Shown: positions 1 to 6,130, counted from the stretch's first letter. The stretch is 6,155 bases of DNA from an uncultured Actinomyces sp. (GCA_900556405.1 USPB01000116.1:1-6155), one strand, 5' to 3'. Notes: generated from the letters alone by a model not told the origin. Program-made: numbers and translations.

Positions 1-2
1 AG

Positions 3-317
3 CGCATCCACGCGCTCGCGGCCGCTCACGGCATGCTCGAGATCTCGGGCGTGGATATCAACCAGCCCCGCCAGCGCTTCACCTGCGAGGAGCTGCGTCG
101 CCCCGAGTTCGCGGACCTCAACGAGGCCACGTGGGCCCTCGTCGCGCACGAGGCCCTGTCTTCCGTGGATCCGTCCCTGCACCTGCTGGGCCGCACGGGT
201 CGCCTGACCCCCGAGGCGCTCGCTCAGCGCATCACCGAGTACGCTCCCCTGGGCCGCGCGATTGCCGACGGTGAGGACGCCGCCGACGTCGCCGCCCGAG
301 CCACTTCGATTAACTGA
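3..317 (+). CDS. C-terminal fragment of an upstream gene, possibly PHP-domain-like (5' end outside window)
   Basis: An open frame enters from the left edge (first whole codon at base 3) and ends at TGA 315-317, giving about 104 residues. An ATG at 33 exists, but the frame stays open upstream of it with coherent sequence (RIHALAAAHG), and no ribosome-binding site precedes it, so I treat this as the tail of a longer protein. A notable stretch is EISGVDINQPRQRFTC, followed by an alpha-helical tail rich in Ala and Glu. From memory, a G-x-D-I-N-x-P-R-Q stretch occurs near the end of some PHP-domain (metal-dependent phosphoesterase) proteins, but I cannot confirm this. The stop lies 27 nt before the SDR gene on the same strand with no hairpin between, so the two are probably co-transcribed and may act on the same carbohydrate. 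The reading frame is well supported; the function is a weak guess. Confidence 0.7.
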   Translation, partial: RIHALAAAHGMLEISGVDINQPRQRFTCEELRRPEFADLNEATWALVAHEALSSVDPSLHLLGRTGRLTPEALAQRITEYAPLGRAIADGEDAADVAARATSIN

Positions 318-330
318 CGAACACCGTCAA

Positions 331-340
331 GAAAGAGAGA
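331..340 (+). promoter_or_regulatory. Ribosome-binding site of the SDR gene
   Basis: The purine run GAAAGAGAGA ends 4 nt before ATG 345. It resembles the GAAAGAG in front of the downstream MDR gene and supports the ATG that includes the N-terminal extension of the SDR. Confidence 0.6.
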
Positions 341-344
341 CATC

Positions 345-1367
345 ATGAGTAACGCTCCCGAGGTACGTGGGCTTTTCCTCAAGGCCCTCGGCCGCCCGGT
401 CATCGTGGCCCCCAGCTCGGCGGAGCCGACCGTCACCTTCGACGGCCCGCTCACCGAGGTGTGCCCCTGCTCCCTGAAGGAGACGGAGCTTCCCGTCGTC
501 GTGCGCGCAGGCGAGGAGACTTTCGAGGTCCGCGCCACCACTACAGGCGAGCGCACCATCAACGGCCGCGTCGCCCTCGTGACGGGCGGCGCCCAGGGGT
601 TTGGCGCGGAGATCGCGCGCGGCCTGGTCGACGCCGGTTGCTTCGTGTTCATCGCCGACCTGAACGGTGAGGGTGCCGCCGCGAAGGCGGCCGAGCTCGG
701 CGGCGAAGGCGTCGCACACCCGATCACGGTTAACGTCGCGGACGAGGAGTCTGTCGCGGCGATGGCCGCCGAGATCGAGCGCGTCACCGGCGGCCTCGAC
801 CTGGTCGTCTCCAATGCGGGTATTGTGCGCGCCGGCTCCGTCCTCGAGCAGGACGCCTCCGCGTTCCGCCTGTCCACGGACATCAACTACGTGGCCTTCT
901 TCCTGGTCACCAAGCACCTGGGCCAGCTTCTGGCCCGCCAGCACTCGACCGCCCCCGAGTGGCTGACCGACATCATTCAGATCAACTCCAAGTCCGGCCT
1001 CGTCGGCTCGAACAAGAACGCCGCCTACGCGGGCTCCAAGTTCGGCGGCATCGGCCTGGTCCAGTCCTTCGCCCTCGAGATGGTTGCTCACGGCGTGAAG
1101 GTCAACGCGATCTGCCCCGGTAACTTCTACGACGGCCCACTCTGGTCCGACCCGGACCGCGGCCTCTTCGTCCAGTACCTGAACTCCGGTAAGGTCCCCG
1201 GCGCGAAGACGGTCGCCGACGTTAAGGAGTTCTACGAGGCGAAGGTCCCCATGCGCCGCGGCGCTCAGGGCATCGACGTTCTGCGTGCGATCTTCTACAT
1301 CGTTGAGCAGGAATACGAGACCGGCCAGGCCGTGCCCGTCACGGGCGGCCAGGTGATGCTCTCCTGA
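345..1367 (+). CDS. Short-chain dehydrogenase/reductase, sorbitol-6-phosphate dehydrogenase-like, with N-terminal extension
   Basis: This 340-aa cytoplasmic SDR is predicted to interconvert a hydroxyl and a keto group on a sugar or polyol (phosphate) using NAD(H). Visible motifs are the glycine-rich cofactor loop TGGAQGFG (residues 80-87), Asp105 at the end of the second beta strand (favours NAD over NADP), SNAG (156-159), catalytic Ser215, and YAGSK with Tyr228 and Lys232. Ser215 lies 13 residues before the Tyr, as usual for the family. CPGN follows at 257-260, and the end TGQAVPVTGGQVML is typical of an SDR C-terminus. The SDR core starts only near residue 72, so about 70 extra N-terminal residues precede it, including a CPC motif (40-42). 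The start is ATG 345, preceded by the purine-rich GAAAGAGAGA at 331-340. Pairing with the downstream MDR suggests a polyol-phosphate pathway such as sorbitol/sorbose, which is inference. The family is certain, the substrate is not. Confidence 0.9.
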   Translation: MSNAPEVRGLFLKALGRPVIVAPSSAEPTVTFDGPLTEVCPCSLKETELPVVVRAGEETFEVRATTTGERTINGRVALVTGGAQGFGAEIARGLVDAGCFVFIADLNGEGAAAKAAELGGEGVAHPITVNVADEESVAAMAAEIERVTGGLDLVVSNAGIVRAGSVLEQDASAFRLSTDINYVAFFLVTKHLGQLLARQHSTAPEWLTDIIQINSKSGLVGSNKNAAYAGSKFGGIGLVQSFALEMVAHGVKVNAICPGNFYDGPLWSDPDRGLFVQYLNSGKVPGAKTVADVKEFYEAKVPMRRGAQGIDVLRAIFYIVEQEYETGQAVPVTGGQVMLS

Positions 1368-1374
1368 CATTGTC

Positions 1375-1422
1375 ACGAGGCCGGGGAGACATGCGGGTTT
1401 CTCCGGAGCTCCCCGGCCTCGT
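1375..1422 (+). terminator. GC-rich hairpin between the SDR and MDR genes (terminator or attenuator)
   Basis: A perfect 14-bp inverted repeat (ACGAGGCCGGGGAG at 1375-1388, CTCCCCGGCCTCGT at 1409-1422) encloses a 20-nt loop. It begins 7 nt after the SDR stop codon and is followed by the moderately T-rich CCTTTCTT. It could end SDR transcription fully or partly, or protect the upstream mRNA from 3' decay. I see no convincing promoter in the 45 nt between it and the MDR start, so read-through into the MDR gene seems likely. Its stem core is shared with the hairpins at 3089-3125 and 4104-4143. Confidence 0.65.
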
Positions 1423-1454
1423 CCTTTCTTCCCACGTCCAGTAGTTTTTCCAGT

Positions 1455-1461
1455 GAAAGAG
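1455..1461 (+). promoter_or_regulatory. Ribosome-binding site that fixes the MDR start at ATG 1468
   Basis: GAAAGAG lies 6 nt before ATG 1468. An in-frame GTG at 1453 would add five residues, but it would sit upstream of and overlap this site and has no purine-rich sequence at a useful distance ahead of it. The ATG is therefore preferred. Confidence 0.6.
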
Positions 1462-1467
1462 TCAGTC

Positions 1468-3069
1468 ATGACCGAGATTCCCGCCACCCAGTACGCGATT
1501 CAGATCGTCGGTAAGGAAGAGTTCGTCGTTAACCCGGCGAAGCCCGTTGACCCCGTTGGCCCGACGCAGATCATGCTCGAGGTCGAAGCCTGCGGCATTT
1601 GCTTCTCTGATACGAAGCTGCTCCACCAGTTCGATGGCCACCCGCGCAAGTCGGACGTGGTGTCGGGCATCGGCCTGGACGCCCTCAAGGACATTCCGTC
1701 CTACCACCCGAACCAGGAGGCCGTGACGCCCGGCCACGAGCCCGTCGTCCGCGTCGTGAAGGTCGGCGAGGCCGTCACACACTTCAAGGTGGGCGATCGT
1801 CTGCTGGTCCAGGCCGACTGGAAGCACCTGCGCACCGCGAAGTCGAACGGTGCTTTCGGCTACAACTTTGACGGCGCCCTCGAGGAGTTCGTCGTCGTCG
1901 ACGAGCGCTGCGTCGTGTCCCCGGACGGGGAAGAGTTCCTGATCCACGTGTCGGAGGGCCCGTCGGCCGCGGCCGTCGGCCTCATCGAGCCCTGGGCGAC
2001 CGTCGAGGGTTCCTACGCGTGGGCTGAGCGGGATCACGTCGCCGACGGTGGCCGCCTGCTGGTCGTCGGCGAGGGCGATATCGACGCTCTGACCGCCGAG
2101 CACAAGCCCGCCGAGGTCGTGCGCGTTGCCGCCGATGCCATCGAGGGCGTGGAGGGAGAATTCGACGACGTCGTGTTCTTCGGCTCGGACGCCGACGCCA
2201 TCGAGAAGGCCGCTCTGCTGATCGGCACCCGCGGCACCATGTGCGTCGTCCTGGGCGGTGGCACAATCGAGCGCAAGGTGTCCCTGGACATCGGCCGCGT
2301 CCACTACGACTTCATCCGCTTCTGCGGTACGACCGGCTCGGATCCGCGCGAGGGCTACGCCTGGATCCCCGCCAACGGTGATCTGCGCGAGAACGACAAG
2401 TGCGTGTTCGTCGGCGCCGCCGGCCCGATGGGCGTCATGCACACGATGCGCGCCGTCACCTCCGGTGTCCCCGGCATCAGCGTCGTGGGCACCGACCTGT
2501 CGGACGAGCGCCTGGCCAACCTGACGAAGGTCGTGGGCCCGACCGCCGACAAGAACGGCGTGCCGCTGGACATCATCAACACCGCCTCGACGCCCCTGGA
2601 GTACGGCTACACCTACGCGACGTGCCTCGTGCCCGTCCCGGCGCTGGTCTCCCAGGCCGTCGATCTGCTGGCCGAGGGCGGCATCCTGAACGCGTTCGCG
2701 GGCATCCCCGCTGGCACGTTCGGCGACTTCGACCTGCAGGGCATCATCGAGCGCCAGATCTTCATGCTGGGCACCTCCGGCTCGGACGTCTCCGACATGC
2801 GCACGGTCCTGCGCAAGATCGAAGCCGGCATCATTGACACCACGATCTCCCTGTGGGCGATCACCGGTATGGCGGGCTTCGGCGACGCCATCAACGCGGT
2901 GATGAACCGTACCTCGGGCGGCAAGATCATGGTCTTCCCGATGATGCACGACCTGGGCCTGACCCCCGTGTCCGAGCTCGCCGAGAAGCTGCCGACGGTC
3001 GCCGCGAAGCTCGACGCCGCCGGCCTGTGGACCAAGGAGGCCGAGGAGGCGCTGCTCGCCACCCGCTGA
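1468..3069 (+). CDS. Zinc-type medium-chain dehydrogenase, L-sorbose-1-phosphate reductase-like, with an extra Rossmann-like unit
   Basis: This 533-aa cytoplasmic MDR oxidoreductase probably reduces or oxidises a sugar or polyol phosphate with NAD(H). The N-terminal GroES-like catalytic domain shows GICFSD with catalytic-zinc ligand Cys45, GHE with His90 and Glu91, and IEP with Glu174, the C/H/E ligand set of polyol dehydrogenases. The four-Cys structural zinc site is absent. GYNF (131-134) and GPMG resemble L-sorbose-1-phosphate reductase (SorE) as I remember it. The canonical Rossmann domain has VGAAGPMG (315-322) and Asp343 ending the second strand (NAD-type), and closes with FMLGTSGSD (432-440). 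Before it, residues about 195-300 form a second, degenerate Rossmann-like unit ending in GTTGSD (287-292), which explains a length well above the usual 340-420. A helical tail follows residue 495. The partner is the SDR gene upstream. The MDR family is certain; the substrate is inferred. Confidence 0.88.
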   Translation: MTEIPATQYAIQIVGKEEFVVNPAKPVDPVGPTQIMLEVEACGICFSDTKLLHQFDGHPRKSDVVSGIGLDALKDIPSYHPNQEAVTPGHEPVVRVVKVGEAVTHFKVGDRLLVQADWKHLRTAKSNGAFGYNFDGALEEFVVVDERCVVSPDGEEFLIHVSEGPSAAAVGLIEPWATVEGSYAWAERDHVADGGRLLVVGEGDIDALTAEHKPAEVVRVAADAIEGVEGEFDDVVFFGSDADAIEKAALLIGTRGTMCVVLGGGTIERKVSLDIGRVHYDFIRFCGTTGSDPREGYAWIPANGDLRENDKCVFVGAAGPMGVMHTMRAVTSGVPGISVVGTDLSDERLANLTKVVGPTADKNGVPLDIINTASTPLEYGYTYATCLVPVPALVSQAVDLLAEGGILNAFAGIPAGTFGDFDLQGIIERQIFMLGTSGSDVSDMRTVLRKIEAGIIDTTISLWAITGMAGFGDAINAVMNRTSGGKIMVFPMMHDLGLTPVSELAEKLPTVAAKLDAAGLWTKEAEEALLATR

Positions 3070-3088
3070 GCGCTCTCCTGAGACCTTC

Positions 3089-3125
3089 GCCCCGGCCTCG
3101 TCTGTCACTCGGACGAGGCCGGGGC
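3089..3125 (+). terminator. Hairpin terminator after the MDR gene
   Basis: A perfect 14-bp inverted repeat (GCCCCGGCCTCGTC at 3089-3102, GACGAGGCCGGGGC at 3112-3125) has a 9-nt loop that can close by a further G-U and G-C pair. It starts 19 nt after the MDR stop codon. The downstream sequence TTCCTCG is only weakly T-rich, which is common for Actinobacterial terminators. It most likely ends the polyol-type transcript and isolates the next gene. Confidence 0.75.
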
Positions 3126-3154
3126 TTCCTCGTGCCGTGATAGCCGCGTACGAT
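3126..3154 (+). promoter_or_regulatory. Weak candidate promoter for the 274-aa gene
   Basis: TACGAT (3149-3154) fits an Actinobacterial -10 box. At 17-bp spacing upstream the hexamer is TTCCTC (3126-3131), a poor -35. Transcription would start near 3161 and give a leader of about 29 nt. The preceding terminator-like hairpin means the gene probably needs its own promoter, but the match is weak. Confidence 0.3.
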
Positions 3155-3189
3155 GGTGGGGTATCTGTCGGCGCAACGAGGGGGTTGCC

Positions 3190-4014
3190 GTGAAGACCAA
3201 CGGTGGGACAAACGAGGGCTACGTGGCGTTGCAGGCGTGGCTGGTCGGCCAGCTGAACCCGCGCGCGCCTTACGCGGCGGACCTCTTTGCGCAGGACAGG
3301 GAGTTCCTCTACGCCGCCTTTCTCTCCGTGCTCGTTGGTACGGGGCTGGGATTCGCCGACTTCGACGACAATCGCGCCCATCACGGGCTCTATGCCTTTG
3401 ATTTCTTCGTGGGTGACCTCGAGGCTCCGCCCCGAGGCAGGGGTGTTGATGGGCCGAGGGCGTCCGTTGTAGCAGGGGAGTCTGCCACGGACGCCGCCGC
3501 CCCGGCGATGTGCCACGCCCTCGTCGACACGTGGCTCGGGGAAACGGGCAGGCGCATCCCGTTCGTGGCCTCCGTGATCGCCTCCGTGGCCACCCTCGAG
3601 CTCGTCGCCGACGTGAGCGTCGACGGATGCGTCTTCGAGTGTGAGCTGCTGCCGGGCTACGCGCGCTCCACCGCGAACTACCCGTGGGAGGACGGGAGCC
3701 TGCCGATCGGCTCGCTCGATTCGTCTCTGGTGATCCCCGGTCCACTCATCTACGTGGAGGCGGGCGTGCGATATGAGGGACAGGTTCTGTCCTGCTTGGG
3801 CGTCGACGAGGCCGTGGCCTCGTGGGTGCAGATGGGGCTCTCCGTGGAGTCCTCCACGGCCTCCGGCACCGGAGTGACTGCCGTTCTGCGCGCCCCGCAC
3901 GGGGGCCCTGAGATGCTTGGGTGGGCTGCCGACGCAGTGGCTCGCGCCCTGTCCGCGTGCGGGTACACCGGGGTAGTGCAGATCCGAGCGCGCTTCGAGC
4001 ACACGTCGGTGTAG
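3190..4014 (+). CDS. Hypothetical protein, 274 aa, family not recognised
   Basis: The start is GTG 3190, supported by AGGGGG at 3179-3184 with 5-nt spacing; the stop is TAG 4012-4014. I do not recognise the family. There is no signal peptide, no clear membrane segment and no known nucleotide or metal motif. The first 75 residues are aromatic and hydrophobic (EFLYAAFLSVLVG, then FADFDDNRAHHGLYAFDFFVGD). A Gly/Pro/Arg-rich linker lies near 80-100, followed by alternating strands such as LELVADVSVDGCVFECELL (136-154) and VIPGPLIYVEAGVRYEGQVL (181-200), and a helix at 239-257. This suggests a soluble alpha/beta protein with perhaps two domains. Composition is slightly less biased than in the neighbouring enzymes. 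It stands alone between two hairpins and is convergent with the symporter gene, so context gives no function. The coding call rests on start, RBS and length. Confidence 0.72.
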   Translation: MKTNGGTNEGYVALQAWLVGQLNPRAPYAADLFAQDREFLYAAFLSVLVGTGLGFADFDDNRAHHGLYAFDFFVGDLEAPPRGRGVDGPRASVVAGESATDAAAPAMCHALVDTWLGETGRRIPFVASVIASVATLELVADVSVDGCVFECELLPGYARSTANYPWEDGSLPIGSLDSSLVIPGPLIYVEAGVRYEGQVLSCLGVDEAVASWVQMGLSVESSTASGTGVTAVLRAPHGGPEMLGWAADAVARALSACGYTGVVQIRARFEHTSV

Positions 4015-4103
4015 CGCGTGCAGACGCGGGCCGAGAACCCGTGCGCGGCTGGGGCACGCGCCCAGGCTGAGAACGCGATGACCGCGCCGATGCGCATAGC
4101 GAA

Positions 4104-4143
4104 GCCCCGGCCTCGTTCTCACGTGGAGGAACGAGGCCGGGGC
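4104..4143. terminator. Bidirectional hairpin terminator between convergent genes
   Basis: A perfect 14-bp inverted repeat (GCCCCGGCCTCGTT at 4104-4117, AACGAGGCCGGGGC at 4130-4143) with a 12-nt loop sits 89 nt after the stop of the + strand gene and 22 nt after the stop of the symporter gene on the minus strand. It can serve both transcripts. No long T run follows on either strand. Its stem core matches the two other hairpins of the window. Confidence 0.75.
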
Positions 4144-4165
4144 AGTTCGCTAGGGGAGGGAACCC

Positions 4166-5635
4166 TTACGCGTTGGTCTTTTCGGAGGTGACGGGGGCGT
4201 CGTCCTTCCAGAAGTCCAGCTCGTCGGGGTTCAGGCCGATCGAGGACGCCTTGAACTGGGGCTCGAGACCGGCCTTGCGCTGGGCGACGTAGTCGTTCGC
4301 GCAGCGGATGGCCTGGTTGCCCAGGATGACAATGACCGGCAGGTTGATGAGCGCCATGAGGCCCATCAGGATGTCGCCCAGGTTCCACGCAACCTCGAAC
4401 TTGAGCAGGGCACCCGCGAAGACGAGCAGAGCTGCGACCGCGCGGAAGATCGAGAGCATCCAGTGCTTCAGGTTCTTGTTGCGCATGAGGAAGCGGAAGT
4501 TGACCTCGGCGTAATAGAAGTTACCGACCAGCGTCGTGAACGCGAAGAGGAACAGGGCGACCGAGATGAAAACCTGCGCAGGACCCTGGCCGAGGACCGT
4601 CGCCATAGCATCCTTCACGAGGGGAGCGCCCGTCACGCCGTTATCCGAACCGACTCCCGAGGAGAGCACCACGAAAGCGGTGAGCGTGCAGATCACCATC
4701 GTGTCGATGAAGACGGACAGCATCTGGACGAGGCCCTGCTTGGCGGGGTGCGATACGGAAGCGGAGGCGGCGGCGTTCGGAGCGGAACCGACGCCGGCCT
4801 CGTTCGAGTACAGGCCACGCTTAATACCGAGCATCATGGCCGAACCGGTGAAACCGCCGAAGATAGCCGGGAAATCGAAAGCGCTGCGGAAGATAGCGGC
4901 GAACATCGCGGGGATGTTCTGGTAGTTCAGCACGATGACGACGAAGCCGACACCCAGGTAGATGATCGCCATGACGGGCACGAGGAGGCCCGTGACGTCG
5001 GTGAGGCGACGGGTGCCGCCGAAGATCGAGCCGGCCATGAGCACCGCGAGCACGGCGCCGACGATCCACGGCGTCCACTCGTTCGCCCAGCTGTACTGGG
5101 TGAACGCGTCAGCGACGTTGAAGGAAGCCAGGAGGTTGAAGCCACCCATGTAGGTCAGGATGAGAACGGAGGCGAAAAGCGTGGCCAACCAGTTCTGCTT
5201 GAGAGCCATCTGGATGTAGTAGGCGGGACCACCGTAGGAGTGGTGGGGACCCTGCTTCTTGTAGATCTGCGCGAGCGTCGACTCGATGAAGGCAGAGGCG
5301 CCGCCGAGGGTCGCGATGACCCACATCCAGAAGACAGCGCCCGCGCCGCCCAGTGTCACGGCGGTCGCAACACCGGCGATGTTGCCGACGCCCACGCGCG
5401 AGGCCGTGGAGACCATCAGGGCACGGAACGAGGAGACCTCGCCTTCCTCGTGCGGCGGCTCGGTGACGACGCGGATGGCTTCCTTGAAGAGGCGCAGCGG
5501 CAGGGCGCGCGTGCGAATGAAGAAGTACAGGCCGACGCCGATCAGGAGCGCGACGAGCACGTACGTATACATGAAGCCCGAGATCGTATCCAGGGTGCCG
5601 GCCAGATCGAAGGCCGGGTGCAGGGTTCCATTCAT
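4166..5635 (-). CDS. alsT: Sodium:alanine/glycine symporter family protein (AGCS, AlsT type)
   Basis: This 489-aa inner-membrane transporter is predicted to import alanine, glycine or a related small amino acid with Na+. The family signature GGAGAVFWMWVIATLG is at residues 96-111. Other family-typical stretches are VGVGNIAGVATAV (81-93), SYGGPAYYIQMAL (133-145) and GIKRGLYSNEAGVGSAPNAAA (270-290). About ten or eleven hydrophobic segments can be seen, for example 22-40, 188-206, 215-237, 304-326, 352-372 and 418-440, followed by a charged cytoplasmic-looking tail (445-489). The length is normal for the family. The frame stays open up to 5764, but the extra 43 residues are Pro/Arg-rich and cross the promoter, while ATG 5635 is followed by typical AGCS sequence and preceded by AGGA at 6 nt. 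It appears monocistronic. The family is firm; the substrate among small amino acids, and so the symbol, is less sure. Confidence 0.93.
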   Translation of the reverse strand: MNGTLHPAFDLAGTLDTISGFMYTYVLVALLIGVGLYFFIRTRALPLRLFKEAIRVVTEPPHEEGEVSSFRALMVSTASRVGVGNIAGVATAVTLGGAGAVFWMWVIATLGGASAFIESTLAQIYKKQGPHHSYGGPAYYIQMALKQNWLATLFASVLILTYMGGFNLLASFNVADAFTQYSWANEWTPWIVGAVLAVLMAGSIFGGTRRLTDVTGLLVPVMAIIYLGVGFVVIVLNYQNIPAMFAAIFRSAFDFPAIFGGFTGSAMMLGIKRGLYSNEAGVGSAPNAAASASVSHPAKQGLVQMLSVFIDTMVICTLTAFVVLSSGVGSDNGVTGAPLVKDAMATVLGQGPAQVFISVALFLFAFTTLVGNFYYAEVNFRFLMRNKNLKHWMLSIFRAVAALLVFAGALLKFEVAWNLGDILMGLMALINLPVIVILGNQAIRCANDYVAQRKAGLEPQFKASSIGLNPDELDFWKDDAPVTSEKTNA

Positions 5636-5641
5636 CGTTGT

Positions 5642-5645
5642 TCCT
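5642..5645 (-). promoter_or_regulatory. Ribosome-binding site that fixes the symporter start
   Basis: On the minus strand AGGA lies 6 nt before ATG 5635. This supports the shorter protein over the in-frame ATG at 5764. Confidence 0.65.
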
Positions 5646-5693
5646 AGCGTTGATGGATGTTCGTGGATGCGGCGAGGCCGCGGTATGAGCACG

Positions 5694-5723
5694 AGTATAG
5701 CGCCAGGGTCAACAAAAGGTAAA
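5694..5723 (-). promoter_or_regulatory. Promoter of the symporter gene
   Basis: On the minus strand TTTACC (5718-5723) and TATACT (5694-5699) are separated by 18 bp and resemble a vegetative sigma promoter; TATACT matches the -10 consensus at five of six bases. Transcription would start near 5687, giving a leader of about 50 nt. A TTGACC within the spacer is too close to the -10 box to act as its -35. Confidence 0.6.
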
Positions 5724-5958
5724 GAGTTTACTAAAAAACGTGATGGCATCGGCCATCTGTGCACGTCGGACCCTTGATAGCGTGGTTTGGGGGGCGGGTT
5801 ACTGTGGAACGTTGGGAGTGCTGGCGCACATTTCGACTAAATCTTTGTGGTCTGGCGCATGAAATTGGGCGATTTTGGGGCAAAGTGCGCCGATCTGAAG
5901 GCTTCAAGCGCTGATATTCTGCGGAAAAGTACTGAGAAGCGATGCAGTTGCGCTTGAT
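5724..5958. other. Gene-free stretch upstream of the rRNA promoter
   Basis: I see no convincing gene here. The base composition is clearly richer in A and T than the coding regions. CTGGCGCA occurs at 5821-5828 and again at 5852-5859 (31 bp apart), and its core recurs inverted as TGCGCC at 5886-5891. This could be an upstream activator site, but nothing proves it. Minus-strand open frames across this stretch have no family resemblance and run through the rRNA promoter and leader. Confidence 0.4.
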
Positions 5959-5987
5959 TTGACGATGTTGGAAGAAGTGCGTATTGT
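5959..5987 (+). promoter_or_regulatory. Probable rRNA operon promoter
   Basis: TTGACG (5959-5964) and TATTGT (5982-5987) are separated by exactly 17 bp, the ideal spacing for the vegetative sigma factor. Transcription would begin near 5994-5995 and read rightward into the conserved pre-rRNA leader element at 6103-6130. That arrangement fits an rrn promoter; other upstream rrn promoters could exist but I could not identify one. Confidence 0.7.
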
Positions 5988-6102
5988 TTTCCTTGTTGCG
6001 CCGAACGGCAGCGAACGAAGCGAGAAGCTCGAGTCGCGGAAACATGGCGCGGACCGCCTTTCGAAAACATGCGAGATATTCGTGTGCGCTCGATCGTGCA
6101 GG

Positions 6103-6130
6103 TGTTGTTTGTGAACTCGATAGTGTGTTT
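6103..6130 (+). promoter_or_regulatory. Conserved actinobacterial pre-rRNA leader element (boxA-like antitermination/processing region)
   Basis: The sequence TGTTGTTTGTGAACTC, continuing with GATAGTGTGTTT, nearly matches the element I recall upstream of 16S rRNA in mycobacteria and other Actinobacteria (TGTTGTTTGAGAACTC, then AATAGTGTGTTT), with two differences. In those organisms it belongs to the untranslated leader that recruits antitermination factors and is paired or cut during 16S maturation. The following T-rich stretch to 6155 (GTTTGTTTTTTATGCCTG and onward) is also typical of the spacer before 16S. The leader RNA would run from about 5994 past the right edge. The match is from memory, not an alignment. 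Confidence 0.8.

Noticed and set aside
1423..1467. A promoter for the MDR gene directly after the hairpin
   Set aside because: TAGTTT at 1442-1447 could pass as a -10 box, but no acceptable -35 lies 16-18 bp upstream.
327..1487. A 386-codon minus-strand open frame opposite the SDR gene
   Set aside because: It is the antisense shadow of a gene with all SDR motifs, and it spans the intergenic hairpin.
2927..3745. A 272-codon minus-strand open frame across the MDR end and the 274-aa gene
   Set aside because: It is low-complexity Arg/Ser/Pro-rich sequence spanning the terminator at 3089-3125, typical of a shadow frame.
1462..4122. An 886-codon minus-strand open frame opposite the MDR gene and the 274-aa gene
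   Set aside because: It is antisense to a clear MDR gene, its protein is His/Arg/Gly-rich with no domain, and it crosses two hairpins. Long antisense frames are a by-product of GC-rich third positions.
4463..5647. A 394-codon plus-strand open frame opposite the symporter
   Set aside because: The product is very rich in Asp, Glu, Arg and His and lacks any fold signal; it mirrors the membrane protein on the other strand.
5636..5764. N-terminal extension of the symporter to ATG 5764
   Set aside because: It would translate across the promoter and ribosome-binding site, and it is Pro/Arg-rich, unlike AGCS N-termini.
5731..6070. Minus-strand open frames (104 and 77 codons) in the region upstream of the rRNA leader
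   Set aside because: They overlap the rRNA promoter and leader and have no recognisable domain or ribosome-binding site; the leader explanation accounts for the sequence.
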